A stretch of DNA of 64,000 nucleotides from Bacteroidales bacterium UBA7258 (GCA_002472565.1 DKSK01000027.1:101010-165009); one strand, 5' to 3'; shown: positions 8,122-17,704, counted from the first letter of the stretch. Notes: generated by a model from the sequence alone, not told the origin. Translations and numbers: made by a program.

Positions 8122-8586
8122 ATGCCAGACATATTCACATACTACGAGGGCGAGTTGAAGGATTTCATAGCCGAGGCCCTCATCACTAAGGACACCCTTC
8201 TGAAGCGTGTTATTTCTACTGCCACAGAATCGCTCGTAAACGACCTACAGGATATGGGTATCGCCATTGACGAAACCTACCGGCACACACTGGATAACAG
8301 TGCTGTCCGTCACGCTATCAAGAGTCACGGAAGTCCCAAAGAAGTCTTGCGTGGCCAGATTCCCATCACGGATGACGATTTGATGCGGATTCCAGAAATT
8401 GTTGCCTCTTATGAAGCACTGACAACGGAGAAGAACAAGCGTGGACAAGATGTCATCATCTATACTAAGACTATGGATGATGGGATTACATTCTATGTGG
8501 AAGAGATTCGCCTGGGGCGTCACGAAATGGCAGCCAGCACTATGTATAAAAGAAAAAAGGACGACTCACCGACGCTAATAGACTGA
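8122..8586 (+). CDS. PBECR-type (barnase/EndoU/ColicinE5-D/RelE-like) nuclease-domain protein
   Basis: A 154-residue protein whose C-terminal two-thirds looks like the PBECR nuclease domains found at the ends of phage and plasmid polyvalent proteins. HTLDNSAVRHAIKSHG supplies the histidines expected at the active site, then RGQIPITDDDLMRIPEIV, a strand-rich stretch, YVEEIRLGRHEMAASTMYK, and a lysine-rich tail. The first ATG is at 8122; a TTG 45 bases upstream is also open and the frame has no stop until 8059, so the gene may be the tail of a longer truncated protein. If active it would be an RNase-like effector. No immunity gene is evident. Family call is by pattern memory. Confidence 0.55.
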   Translation: MPDIFTYYEGELKDFIAEALITKDTLLKRVISTATESLVNDLQDMGIAIDETYRHTLDNSAVRHAIKSHGSPKEVLRGQIPITDDDLMRIPEIVASYEALTTEKNKRGQDVIIYTKTMDDGITFYVEEIRLGRHEMAASTMYKRKKDDSPTLID

Positions 8587-8694
8587 ACTACGCAGATTTC
8601 GGATTTGCCTCCCTTTTCTGCAAATATAGTGATTATTTTCTGAACTGCAAATAAAATAATCAAACTGGACTCCAATTGGACTCGTATTTCTTTT

Positions 8695-9981
8695 TCATAA
8701 CTGTAGCCCTTCTTCAAATGTGTTATCTACTTTAAAATCATCATCCCAGGTGTATCTTAAGCGCATTGTATCGGGATGACCATTTACAAGATATAGACGA
8801 TAGTCACGGTTATTCTGTGGAGAGAGATCTTCAATGGTCTCTAATGGCTTCGATAGGTGTACGGTACTAGTCTCATTCAACCATTCAATCCGAATGTTCT
8901 TTGCAGTTGATTTTCCAGCATTGAAAATACGGAGGTGTAAAGAACCTTTGTTAGAAGATGGGAAAATATTACCCCGGATACTTGCTTTTAATAAACTCTC
9001 TTTCTCTTGCTTCATCTTCTCAATCATCAACTGCTGATACTCTTCTGTGGTTGAAGATTCGGATGGAGAAGTGTCCTTTTTGTAAGAAGGGTCAACTGTA
9101 CTTAAAAACTTGTCCCGCTTTCTTTCCCAAATAACGGCAGAAATGTCCTCTTTACCCAAAAAAGAAAGAATTGAGTCCTTCATTTCGGTCAACCTGGCTT
9201 TTGCATCCTCATTGTTAACTTTAATGGCCGTTTGACGACTGTTCACAACAGCTGTCATATTACTAAACTCCATCTCGGAGGTAAGAATAGAACAGTATTC
9301 GGCTCTGACTGCCCAAGCAGCACCCATTTCATTCAAGGAAACAGCACTATGATAGAAATTGGGAGACTGAACAAAAATAACATAGAGAGATCTATTTGTG
9401 AATAAACCTTGCAGAACTTCAAATATGTCTTTACTAAGATTTATCCAATAACCCGGAACAGAACTGCAGAATAAGCTTTTTTCATCCAATCCAATACCTT
9501 CAAGAAGTTCGACAAGGGCTACAACGAAAGCTTTATCTTTCGAAGAATGACTAATGAATACAAGCGGCTCTTTTGTTGACGTTTTATTTGGCGAATAGGA
9601 AGAAGGAGGCCCTGCTACTTTCATACTCTCTAGTATTGAATATAAAGCTGCTATACAAGTATTAGTTTCATTTGTGAGTTCTTCTTTGTAATTAAATCCA
9701 ATTTTGTGTTCAACTATGGTATCTTGAAACAACTTCGTATAACGGCTCGTTTCACCGAAAGCATTTATCAAAAGCTCTTTGGTGACAAACTGCCATTGGC
9801 TTAATTCTAAGATAATGGCCTTTACCTGAGGAGAAGCTGAATGAGCAGTAAAATCTACAGATAACACTCTGGAAGAACTCCTCACACGAGAGGGTTCAAC
9901 ATATGAGTTTAACTTGGTTAAAATGTTGTTAGCCAAATTTATTCTTTCCTGTATCTGGACTTCAATACTCTCCATATACAT
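8695..9981 (-). CDS. TIR-domain protein with C-terminal beta-sandwich
   Basis: A 428-residue protein with three parts. Residues 1-130 are predicted helical with no family I recognise. Residues about 139-285 form a TIR domain: LVFISHSSKDKAF, a hydrophobic LYVIFVQSP strand, and SLNEMGAAW, with E218 as candidate NADase catalytic glutamate. Residues about 335-428 read as an immunoglobulin-like beta-sandwich (LHLRIFNAGKSTAKNIRIEW). No signal peptide or membrane segment. TIR proteins next to restriction systems usually act as NAD+-depleting abortive-infection effectors. Last gene after hsdR-hsdM-hsdS-DUF4268, 44 bases behind. AT-richer than core genes. Effector function is inferred. Confidence 0.82.
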   Translation of the reverse strand: MYMESIEVQIQERINLANNILTKLNSYVEPSRVRSSSRVLSVDFTAHSASPQVKAIILELSQWQFVTKELLINAFGETSRYTKLFQDTIVEHKIGFNYKEELTNETNTCIAALYSILESMKVAGPPSSYSPNKTSTKEPLVFISHSSKDKAFVVALVELLEGIGLDEKSLFCSSVPGYWINLSKDIFEVLQGLFTNRSLYVIFVQSPNFYHSAVSLNEMGAAWAVRAEYCSILTSEMEFSNMTAVVNSRQTAIKVNNEDAKARLTEMKDSILSFLGKEDISAVIWERKRDKFLSTVDPSYKKDTSPSESSTTEEYQQLMIEKMKQEKESLLKASIRGNIFPSSNKGSLHLRIFNAGKSTAKNIRIEWLNETSTVHLSKPLETIEDLSPQNNRDYRLYLVNGHPDTMRLRYTWDDDFKVDNTFEEGLQL

Positions 9982-10025
9982 AAATTGTTATCCAATTCAA
10001 ATACTGCCAACCCTGTTATGATACC

Positions 10026-11138
10026 TTACTTCTTGTTATATTTCAAAGAATAAGGAGTAAAAATCTCCATGAGTTTAGTAGAGGCGTTGGTGAGGAATTC
10101 GATGACCTTTTTACGTTGATCGGGGTCAACATACTTTAAGTCGCTGTCTATGCGAACACGGCAAGTGATCTTCTCATCGAGTCGCTGCCATTCCAGTGAC
10201 CCGCCGAATTTCTCTTCGATTGTGGCTTTGTTGGAGAAGAGGTAGTCGAAGACTCTCTTATTCCTTTCCTGGTCACCGGTGTTGATGTAGATTTCGGCGC
10301 GGCAGTTGTCGAAATTGACGATTACGTTACAGTTCATACCGTTCGACCCTTTGACAGCACGGCCGAGCCAGTTATCAGTGGTAGGCATATTGTTGGCATA
10401 TAGGCCATTCACAGCCTTGTTGTACTCGACGAATTCCGTCCAGAAACTCTGACGCACAGTGAAGCGTGCCTGTTTCTCTTCTCCGCTCTTGTTCTCATCT
10501 TGTGTCTTCTTTGCGATGGAGATGGTGTATTCCTCAGCATCTTTAACGGGGATGATCTGATCGAAGTCAAGAAGGATCTTGCCTCCATATTCATAAGGAG
10601 TTACCTTGAAGCATTTCATCTTCAGGCCGGAATTGAGGAGCCACATTACGGACGAAGTCACCTCTTTGCGGAAGTTTGCGGCGACGAAGAAAATGCGCTG
10701 GCCGTTTCCGACGTTGATGTCTACGTCCTTGAGGTCACGATTGTCGAAGAAGTCTGAGAGGTTGTCCACAGCAGATTCTTTGAGGCACTGGTCATTCAGG
10801 TACTTCTGATAGATTTCTATCACATCGCCTTTGGAGAGACTCGAGCAATAAGACGCATACTTGATGGCCTGCCAGGTGACGTCCTTCCCGGAGTCATCAA
10901 GCTTGTTCTCAATGATGACCAGATTGCCGCTCTTATCGATAGCAAGCAGATCCAGGCGTTCTTTTGTGTCGGCAAATCCATCGAACTCCTTCTGGATTAT
11001 AAGCAGGTCTTCCCCGAGGGATGACGGCTCCTTTGCAATCCATTCTTGAAGGTTATGGCGTTCGTCCAGTCCTAAGGACTTGAAGGTCTTTTTCTCGACT
11101 TTGACCAGCTTGTTGCTGTCTTTATCAATGAGGTACAT
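10026..11138 (-). CDS. DUF4268 protein with NucS-like PD-(D/E)XK domain
   Basis: A 370-residue protein. The N-terminal half has the restriction-nuclease fold signature RLDLLAIDKSGNLVIIENK (D near residue 63, E-x-K near 76-78), as in the NucS/COG4637-like nuclease family. The C-terminal part (FWTEFVEYNKAVNGL, then a region containing ERNKRVFDYLFSNK) is DUF4268. These proteins recur inside type I restriction loci; their job is unknown, possibly an extra nuclease or a DNA-end or methylation-state sensor. It begins 7 bases after hsdS on the same strand, so it is almost certainly cotranscribed. Confidence 0.78.
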   Translation of the reverse strand: MYLIDKDSNKLVKVEKKTFKSLGLDERHNLQEWIAKEPSSLGEDLLIIQKEFDGFADTKERLDLLAIDKSGNLVIIENKLDDSGKDVTWQAIKYASYCSSLSKGDVIEIYQKYLNDQCLKESAVDNLSDFFDNRDLKDVDINVGNGQRIFFVAANFRKEVTSSVMWLLNSGLKMKCFKVTPYEYGGKILLDFDQIIPVKDAEEYTISIAKKTQDENKSGEEKQARFTVRQSFWTEFVEYNKAVNGLYANNMPTTDNWLGRAVKGSNGMNCNVIVNFDNCRAEIYINTGDQERNKRVFDYLFSNKATIEEKFGGSLEWQRLDEKITCRVRIDSDLKYVDPDQRKKVIEFLTNASTKLMEIFTPYSLKYNKK

Positions 11139-11145
11139 AATTCTT

Positions 11146-12402
11146 CTATATTACATTGACTTGACCACTAGTGATGAGTGGGGTAATGTATTCTCGAAGA
11201 GAATTCAGTTGTTTATTCTCTAGATGCAACGAAATTACTCTATCTCGAATCTTCGTAAAAATGCCATTAAAACTGCTTACTATCCCTTCTTCTGGCACAA
11301 GGATAGGCATGTTTTCTAGGCTGCTCCATGACACCATTGGCTGCTGAGAACCATTAGACATCTTTATGGCGTACTCTATAAAATCATCAGCATTTAGACG
11401 CTCATAACAATATGCATAATAACTATCACTCTTGGGCCTCAAAACAAAAGTGGTAGTTCTGGTAATACCATCAAATGGCGCAATACACACTCGATGAAAA
11501 TACACACGCATTGCACCGATAAGAATATCGTACTTGGCATATTTAACCAAGGAGCTCTGTGCTTCTTCCGTTGGTAATGAAGAACTAAAACTCATGCTTC
11601 GAATAGGCAGTTTATCCATAGGCGTATATGGAAGACTCCCTCTCAATGACACGGGAATAGATACGCCTGCTTCAGCAACTAAATTCTTCAGTTGATCAGT
11701 TGACCAGGAAAACGGAATCTCTCTCTTTAATTGAGGGCTCCAAACCATCCTCCCTCCAGCGGTTTTATAAGGACGGCCATCTTTATCAGGAAAATCGAAT
11801 TGGACAAACCAATAGTCATAGAGCTGTTTCGCAAACTGTTCCATTTCTGAAACAGCTTTAAGATTCATACAGATCTTTTTATCTATTATTGAGAAGAAGT
11901 CTCCAATCCTCTTTTGTTCCTTCAAGGAAGGGACCAAGACAGGAATATCATTTATCGTCTCTAATGATAACGTATATCTCATTCCACTGCCAGTCGCGTT
12001 CATCTCAAAATATTTGAGAATGAATTTAGAATGCATAAAGGCATTTAAGTACTTACCGAGAATAACGTCTTCGTGAGGCGTAACAAGGGCCGTATGATAA
12101 CCCAAAACAACATCATCGAAATCTTCTGCAATATATGTAGCAATGCCAATATCATCCCTTGTCTCGCTATCCTTTGTAAAGGCAACTTGTCCTCTTTTTA
12201 GAGTGAATCGCTCTATTTCCACATCGCTGGCTGTTGCGACCATAAAATCGTCGTAAAGGTCATGAGTAATAGCCCAATTCCTATAAACATCCACAAAATT
12301 ACATAGACGGACTTTTCTCTGCCCCTCTTTCGACTTTTTATCTACAGTGCTTACGATTATGTCTGCAATATCGCCAAGCCTATATTTTTTGAATTCAATC
12401 AT
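11146..12402 (-). CDS. hsdS: type I restriction enzyme specificity subunit HsdS
   Basis: A 418-residue DNA-recognition subunit with two target-recognition domains: one from the N-terminus (YRLGDIADIIVS), another starting near residue 225 (SWSTDQLKNLVAEAG). Each is followed by a conserved helix (IPVLVPSLKEQKRIGDFFSIIDKKI near 180 and a matching helix at the C-terminus). It sets the methylated and cut sequence, which cannot be read from sequence alone. The start overlaps the hsdM stop in an ATGA (12399-12402), so the two are translationally coupled. No inverted-repeat shuffling partner hsdS is seen nearby. Confidence 0.92.
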   Translation of the reverse strand: MIEFKKYRLGDIADIIVSTVDKKSKEGQRKVRLCNFVDVYRNWAITHDLYDDFMVATASDVEIERFTLKRGQVAFTKDSETRDDIGIATYIAEDFDDVVLGYHTALVTPHEDVILGKYLNAFMHSKFILKYFEMNATGSGMRYTLSLETINDIPVLVPSLKEQKRIGDFFSIIDKKICMNLKAVSEMEQFAKQLYDYWFVQFDFPDKDGRPYKTAGGRMVWSPQLKREIPFSWSTDQLKNLVAEAGVSIPVSLRGSLPYTPMDKLPIRSMSFSSSLPTEEAQSSLVKYAKYDILIGAMRVYFHRVCIAPFDGITRTTTFVLRPKSDSYYAYCYERLNADDFIEYAIKMSNGSQQPMVSWSSLENMPILVPEEGIVSSFNGIFTKIRDRVISLHLENKQLNSLREYITPLITSGQVNVI

Positions 12403-14036
12403 AGTGAGAGCTTATCAATTCCAGAAAGTATTTCATCTTGCAACGATTTACCTTCTTCAAACAAGCTTTTTAGTGTTGTTTTATAAGCCGTCAATCGTTT
12501 TTTAAACTCTTCCTCTGTAATATCTTCATATTCAACCTTAATGTCAAAATACTGACCAGCAGAGAAAGAGTAGCCTTTCTGTTCAAATTCGTCATAAGGA
12601 ACTGCAACGGAAAAGTCATCTACAACGCCATTTTTGCGGAAGGTGTCAACAATCTTGCAAATATCCCCATCGCTGAGCACTGTTTTCTTATATCCACCAA
12701 TTTTAGTGTCTTCTCCCAGTTTTGATGCATCAACCAAAGAGACCGTATCCCATGTCTTTGTTTTGTCGATAAAAACTACGGAGACATTCGTGCCAGTATT
12801 GGCAAATATGTTCGAAGGCATACTGACAACGCCGCGAAGAATATGCTTATCAACCAGAAGCTTTCGAATCTTCAGAGGAATGCCACTTTTCGCTGTCAAG
12901 AAACCTGTCGGCACAACGATTGCGGCCTTTCCCGTATCATTCAGGCTATAAATCAAGTGCTGGAAGAAGCAGAGGTAAATCTCCATTGTCTTCTTGTCCT
13001 TATTGGGGATATTGGGGATTCCAGCAAAGAAACGGCCCTTGCGAGAATCATTCTTCAGCTGTGCCTGATAGTCCGAGAAATCCAGCTTGAAGGGCGGATT
13101 GCTGACCACGTAGTCGAACTTCTTAAGAGAACCATCTCTTTCCTGATGATATGGCTGAGTCAACGTATTGCCTTGAACCACGTGAGAAAGCGAATCCGCC
13201 TTGCTGTTCAGGATGAGGTTCAGCATCATCATCGTAGATGACTTATCGCTGATGTCCTGCGCATAAATCGTGCAGCGTTTCTCCCCGATTGTGTGAGCAA
13301 GCGCGATAACCAGGGTGCCGGTACCCGCTGCAGGGTCATAGCAGGTGACATTCTTTACGTCCTCATCCGGGGTAACTAGAAGCTGAGCCATTATCATAGC
13401 AATGGCGTGAGGCGTATAGTATTCAGCATAAGTGCCGCCACCATTGGCATTGTAGTCGTGAATCAGGTACTCAAAGACTGTGGAGAAGAAGTCATAGCCG
13501 GCAGAGAACGCTCCTTCAAAACTGGCAGCCTGGATGTCTGTAATCAAAGACTTGCAGAAATCGTTCTTCTTCTGGGTGCCGCCAGTGATAAGGTCTGAAA
13601 TGGGGCGAAGAATTGCGATGCTGGTCTTATCCGCGTTCATGATGTAGAACACATCGCGGTTATTGCTGGCAATCTGCTCAAAGGTAGCATCGAACAGTTC
13701 AGCGAAATTCGCTTCATTCTGGTGTTTGGCCAAGAATGGAATCAGGTGATTCTTACGCAGCTCTACAGTACCGTGCATCAGATCGCACATCTGGTCGTAA
13801 TCGTCGTCGCTCATCGCGTCGAGATACTCCCAGACATCGCAGGCCTTTTGCAGAGGCTCCCAAACACGTTTGGCTTCAGCAATGAACTTGTCGTTCAAGA
13901 ATTTGTAAAGGAAGACCTCGACAAGGACGGTGTACTCGTTACCTCCGCCACCAAGGCCGGCGTGTGACGTTGTGGCCTTGAGGCTGTCGATGAGGTTCAT
14001 CGTCTCCTGCTGGATCTGCTGGATATTCGTTGCCAT
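12399..14036 (-). CDS. hsdM: type I restriction enzyme DNA methyltransferase subunit HsdM
   Basis: A 545-residue N6-adenine methyltransferase. The helical HsdM N-terminal domain ends near residue 130. SAM-binding motif I is DPAAGTGTLV, and the catalytic NPPF appears as VSNPPFKLDF. TGFLTAKSG and the C-terminal region complete the family layout. The ATG at 14036 is preferred to one 27 bases upstream because it follows the hsdR stop by one base (TAA-T-ATG, the same arrangement as in the PadR-PspC operon). It acts with HsdS to methylate and with HsdR to restrict. Confidence 0.94.
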   Translation of the reverse strand: MATNIQQIQQETMNLIDSLKATTSHAGLGGGGNEYTVLVEVFLYKFLNDKFIAEAKRVWEPLQKACDVWEYLDAMSDDDYDQMCDLMHGTVELRKNHLIPFLAKHQNEANFAELFDATFEQIASNNRDVFYIMNADKTSIAILRPISDLITGGTQKKNDFCKSLITDIQAASFEGAFSAGYDFFSTVFEYLIHDYNANGGGTYAEYYTPHAIAMIMAQLLVTPDEDVKNVTCYDPAAGTGTLVIALAHTIGEKRCTIYAQDISDKSSTMMMLNLILNSKADSLSHVVQGNTLTQPYHQERDGSLKKFDYVVSNPPFKLDFSDYQAQLKNDSRKGRFFAGIPNIPNKDKKTMEIYLCFFQHLIYSLNDTGKAAIVVPTGFLTAKSGIPLKIRKLLVDKHILRGVVSMPSNIFANTGTNVSVVFIDKTKTWDTVSLVDASKLGEDTKIGGYKKTVLSDGDICKIVDTFRKNGVVDDFSVAVPYDEFEQKGYSFSAGQYFDIKVEYEDITEEEFKKRLTAYKTTLKSLFEEGKSLQDEILSGIDKLSL

Positions 14037-14037
14037 A

Positions 14038-17000
14038 TTATCTGTATTCGTTTTGATATTCACGGTTGATCAAATCGCCCACGTAGTAGCGGGTTTCGCG
14101 GTCACTTCTGATGTCCGCATTCATGAAGTTTTGGGCAATGATTTCGACCAGGAACTTGGTGAAGTATCCCGGCGCATTTATCATTGCCGTATTGAGGAAG
14201 AAGTTCTCGTCGCATTCCTCCTTAATCTTCAAGAGAACCAGGTTGAGTTTCTCCTTGTCCTTGCTCCAGGCAAACTTGTTGGGTGTGACACTCTGTTCCT
14301 CGTTCTGTTTGTCTTTTTCCTGAATGCGTTTCTCGATGCGAGCAAACTTGCGGTCATTGTTGTACCGGAGAGCTGTTATTGCATCTTCTTCATTGATCTT
14401 CTTGATACGTTTAAGGATGTCATTGAGATTCTTTACCTGCGCATGGAGGTTGAAGTTCTCGGCGATGTCCATATCCTTCTTTCTGAACAGACGTAGGAAT
14501 TCCTCCAGAAGAGAACGGTAGCGTGGATCATCCGGATCGATGTTTTCTGCCAGCTGTTGACGCGTGTGTGCCAACGCTTCCCGGTATTGTTCCTTCAACT
14601 CAAGTTCAGCTTCGCCACGCTTGTAGAATGAGAACTCAATGTCCTCCAGCGCCATATTCAGTAGTTGCTGGACGTTCTCGTTGTCCTCGACACCTTGTTG
14701 GAATCCAAGGAAGATGTAACGATTACGCGCAGCCTTGATGAAATTATTGATGTTGGGTATCGCTTCAGACTTGGTGCCTTTCTGCTCTACGGCCATCGCT
14801 TTCAAGACTTCAGCATGTCCCTGAGAGATGAGCATATTCCCAAGGTCGCGGATTTCTTCAAGAGAGTGGAGAATGGTCTTCACGCGGTCGCGGTCGTCCT
14901 CCAGATCGAGCTGGCGAGAGAAGGTTTGTGGATTCCCCAGGTCGAGACCTTCAAGTTCAGCGACGCTTTCTTTGTAACGTTTCTCTGCTTCTTCCAGAGA
15001 TACGAGCAAGAGGTCGCTGTGCTTCTGAGCTTCAGCCCCCTGTTCGGCTTCGAGTTCCTTCTCGTAGTCCTTACTGGTCTTGTTGTATTCTTCCTCGATA
15101 TTGGCAAAATCGACCACATAGCCGAAACGCATCTCTTTGTAAGGACGATTGACTCGAGTGAGGGTCTGCAGGAGGTTGTGATCCTTGACTACGCGATGCA
15201 GATAAAGCTTCTTCAGTCGTGGAGAATCGAAGCCCGTCTGGAGCATTTGATAGACTATCAGAAGGTCGATTTTCCCTTCCTTGAAAAGGTTAATCCACTT
15301 GGCGCGGGCGTCTTTGTCGTCAGAGTCGTACAGAATCAAAGCTGCGCGGTAATAACCTTTTTGCGGGCCGGCCATCTTAGTGTCGATTACCTCAGGGCCA
15401 ACGCTCTTGTAGATGATTTGTCCGTCATCGCCACGTTCATTTGCCAGCTCCTCTGTATCTGCGTATTTCTCCAGGAACAGGCGATACATAAGCTTGGCCT
15501 GTTCGGAAGAGTTGCAAACAACCATTCCTCCGAGGGAATTGTCGTTATTCTTGACCCGGAACGCTTTGAGGTCATCCATCACATAATCCAACAACGGCTG
15601 GACATAGGAGTGATGCTTATAGACCGAAGGAGCATTTACTGAACCGACCTTCACACGGATGGAGTTCAGAATCTCCTGCATCTTGATCTTGAAGTTGGAG
15701 CCAATATCCTCGCGAATGAGACGGAGGGTGTACCGGTCTGCAATAGATGCGTTGTAGTAGTATGTGTGGATGTAGTCTCCGAAGATGTCCGTCGTGCGAT
15801 ACTCCCGGGAGATAATCGGTGTACCCGTTAGCGCGATGCGGATAGCATTCGGATCACTCTGAATCAAGGTCTTGAGGAAGCAGCCTGCAGGGTTGTAGTC
15901 TCGGTGCGCCTCATCGATGAAGTAGATCCGCTGGATGTTGAGATTGTAGTCGTTCTTTGATGTAGCCCGGCTATCATCACTGAACTTCTGGATATTGACC
16001 ACCGTGATTTCCGGCTTTCCTTCTGCGTTCCGGGTGGTCTTATTGCTGCTAATAATCTTCTTGAAGTCGTCCTTCGTGTCGATTGGATTGACCACAAGTC
16101 CACGTTTGGAGAACTCTTGCTGGGCCTGCTGCATCAATGCAAGGCGGTCCACAATGAAGAAGAACTGCGGAATAATCCCCTTACTGGAGTAGTATTCAGT
16201 TAGGAACTTGACGTTGTAGTAAGCAAGGGCCGTCTTTCCGCTTCCCTGAGTATGCCAGATAATGCCTTTACGGAGATCGTGGTTGAGAGCCCTTTCAATT
16301 GCTTTCGTTGCAAATATCTGCGGGTACCGCATGATGTGTTTCTGCAGACCATTCGGTTCATCAACATAGCAAATCCCGTATTTCAGGAGGAAACGGAAGC
16401 GGTTGAAGGTGAAGAGACTGTTGACAATCCGCTTGGTAGGTGTGTCAAAGTTATCCCTGTTCTGCCGATACGCATCACTTGCTATGTATGCTTCAACGTT
16501 GTTATCCGTCAGAATCATCTGCTCGGTCTTATATGAAAGCGGCTCAAACAGCTGAAGTATCGGGAAAGAAGATTGTCCGTCCTCGCGGAAACAGTTGTAG
16601 CATGTGTTATGACGGCCAATCGTTGCATAATAAGCACCCTGGGTAAGAAGATCGTCGTACTCCATGTCATTGGAGAAGACCATTATCTGGGTAATGTTGA
16701 GATAGCGGCGGAACTTGTCGTTCTCGAAGCGCTTTTTCATTCGCTCTGTCTCAGCCTTTATACCCGTATCGTTGTTTTCCTTCTTAACTTCGATGAATGC
16801 GAGCGGAAGACCATTTATGAACAGCGTAATGTCCGGACGGAAGTTGTCAGAAGACTTATCACCACAGGTCATTTCTGTGGCCACTTGGAAGGTATTGTTG
16901 TTGCGGAAGTTCTCTTCAGTTGAGAGGTCGATGATTCGTCCAACGCCCGGTTCCTGGAGTATCTTGTAGAAAAACTCGCGTCCAAGATCATCGTTGGCCA

Positions 17001-17238
17001 AAGAGTCCTGAATATCCTTCAACTTTTTGACGGCATCTGCTTCTTCCAAGTCTGGGTTCAGGGACAAGAATGCATCCGTAAACTGCTTCGTGAGGATATT
17101 GGTCAAAGGATCAAACTCAACTGCGGGGACGTCATATTTTTTCACCCCATTGAGGGATACATATTCGTATCCCATCTGTGTAAGGTGCATTATAGTCGGG
17201 AACTTAACACGACTGTCTTCGCTGAAGGATCTGTTCAT
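14038..17238 (-). CDS. hsdR: type I restriction enzyme endonuclease/translocase subunit HsdR
   Basis: A 1066-residue motor and nuclease subunit. The N-terminal nuclease domain shows PDITLF and FIEVKKE (PD-ExK) near residues 126-152. Superfamily 2 translocase motifs follow: Walker A TQGSGKTALA (near 327) and DEAHRDYNPAG (near 452). TGTP is motif III and LQTGFDSPRL is motif V/VI. A coiled-coil-rich C-terminus (about 770-1000) is the HsdM/S docking region. Full length, no frameshift. First gene of the operon, with a TAACTTTG -7 element at 17274-17267 about 30 bases before the ATG. Confidence 0.95.
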   Translation of the reverse strand: MNRSFSEDSRVKFPTIMHLTQMGYEYVSLNGVKKYDVPAVEFDPLTNILTKQFTDAFLSLNPDLEEADAVKKLKDIQDSLANDDLGREFFYKILQEPGVGRIIDLSTEENFRNNNTFQVATEMTCGDKSSDNFRPDITLFINGLPLAFIEVKKENNDTGIKAETERMKKRFENDKFRRYLNITQIMVFSNDMEYDDLLTQGAYYATIGRHNTCYNCFREDGQSSFPILQLFEPLSYKTEQMILTDNNVEAYIASDAYRQNRDNFDTPTKRIVNSLFTFNRFRFLLKYGICYVDEPNGLQKHIMRYPQIFATKAIERALNHDLRKGIIWHTQGSGKTALAYYNVKFLTEYYSSKGIIPQFFFIVDRLALMQQAQQEFSKRGLVVNPIDTKDDFKKIISSNKTTRNAEGKPEITVVNIQKFSDDSRATSKNDYNLNIQRIYFIDEAHRDYNPAGCFLKTLIQSDPNAIRIALTGTPIISREYRTTDIFGDYIHTYYYNASIADRYTLRLIREDIGSNFKIKMQEILNSIRVKVGSVNAPSVYKHHSYVQPLLDYVMDDLKAFRVKNNDNSLGGMVVCNSSEQAKLMYRLFLEKYADTEELANERGDDGQIIYKSVGPEVIDTKMAGPQKGYYRAALILYDSDDKDARAKWINLFKEGKIDLLIVYQMLQTGFDSPRLKKLYLHRVVKDHNLLQTLTRVNRPYKEMRFGYVVDFANIEEEYNKTSKDYEKELEAEQGAEAQKHSDLLLVSLEEAEKRYKESVAELEGLDLGNPQTFSRQLDLEDDRDRVKTILHSLEEIRDLGNMLISQGHAEVLKAMAVEQKGTKSEAIPNINNFIKAARNRYIFLGFQQGVEDNENVQQLLNMALEDIEFSFYKRGEAELELKEQYREALAHTRQQLAENIDPDDPRYRSLLEEFLRLFRKKDMDIAENFNLHAQVKNLNDILKRIKKINEEDAITALRYNNDRKFARIEKRIQEKDKQNEEQSVTPNKFAWSKDKEKLNLVLLKIKEECDENFFLNTAMINAPGYFTKFLVEIIAQNFMNADIRSDRETRYYVGDLINREYQNEYR

Positions 17239-17266
17239 TATTATGTGATGTGTGCTTGCAAACTTT

Positions 17267-17274
17267 CAAAGTTA
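17267..17274 (-). promoter_or_regulatory. candidate -7 element of the hsdR operon
   Basis: TAACTTTG on the minus strand, matching TAnnTTTG exactly. No good TTTG box is found at the usual upstream spacing, so the promoter may be weak or activated. Confidence 0.5.
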
Positions 17275-17416
17275 TCGATTTTGACCGGATTTCTTTGCAT
17301 CAAATAGAAAGAGATTGACTATGAGAAGAAAAAGCGAGCCTCAGAACCATAGGGTTTAAAGCTCACTTAATAATCTTGTATATCTAGAATGTAATTATTC
17401 GTTCAACTCACCTCGC

Positions 17417-17640
17417 CTAAATTTGGAGATCCTTTAGTCGAAGAGCTTCAGGATCTACTGTCATTTGGTATATACTAATATCAGGATTACACTTGCGTGC
17501 CACCTGGATGATACGCTCTTTTTCCTTTTCACCTATTTTGATGCCCAAATAGAGGCTTTCAAAGCACTCTCCTCCTAAATGAGGGTATGCGCGAACCTCC
17601 TTCCAATAAGGGAATTTTACGTAATTCGTAATTTGATTTT
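17417..17640 (-). pseudogene. C-terminal relic of a DUF2971-like protein
   Basis: The minus-strand frame ending in a TAG at 17417 reads about 66 residues of protein-like sequence (FPYWKEVRAYPHLGGECFES, LYLGIKIGEKEKERIIQVA, then a strand with ISIYQMTVD). It has no start codon; a stop lies just upstream. The pattern resembles the C-terminal end of DUF2971 proteins, which are frequent in defence islands. The rest of the gene has been replaced by the promoter region of the next gene. The remainder of 17275-17700 shows nothing else. Confidence 0.5.
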
Positions 17641-17704
17641 ATGTTTTTCATAAAAATGGCATTATCTTTGTCTGTCGATATGGCAAAACAAATAAGACAA
17701 CGAT

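Noticed and set aside
14665..15642. 325-codon ORF opposite hsdR
   Set aside because: It is the antisense of the well-supported HsdR helicase region and has no recognisable domain.
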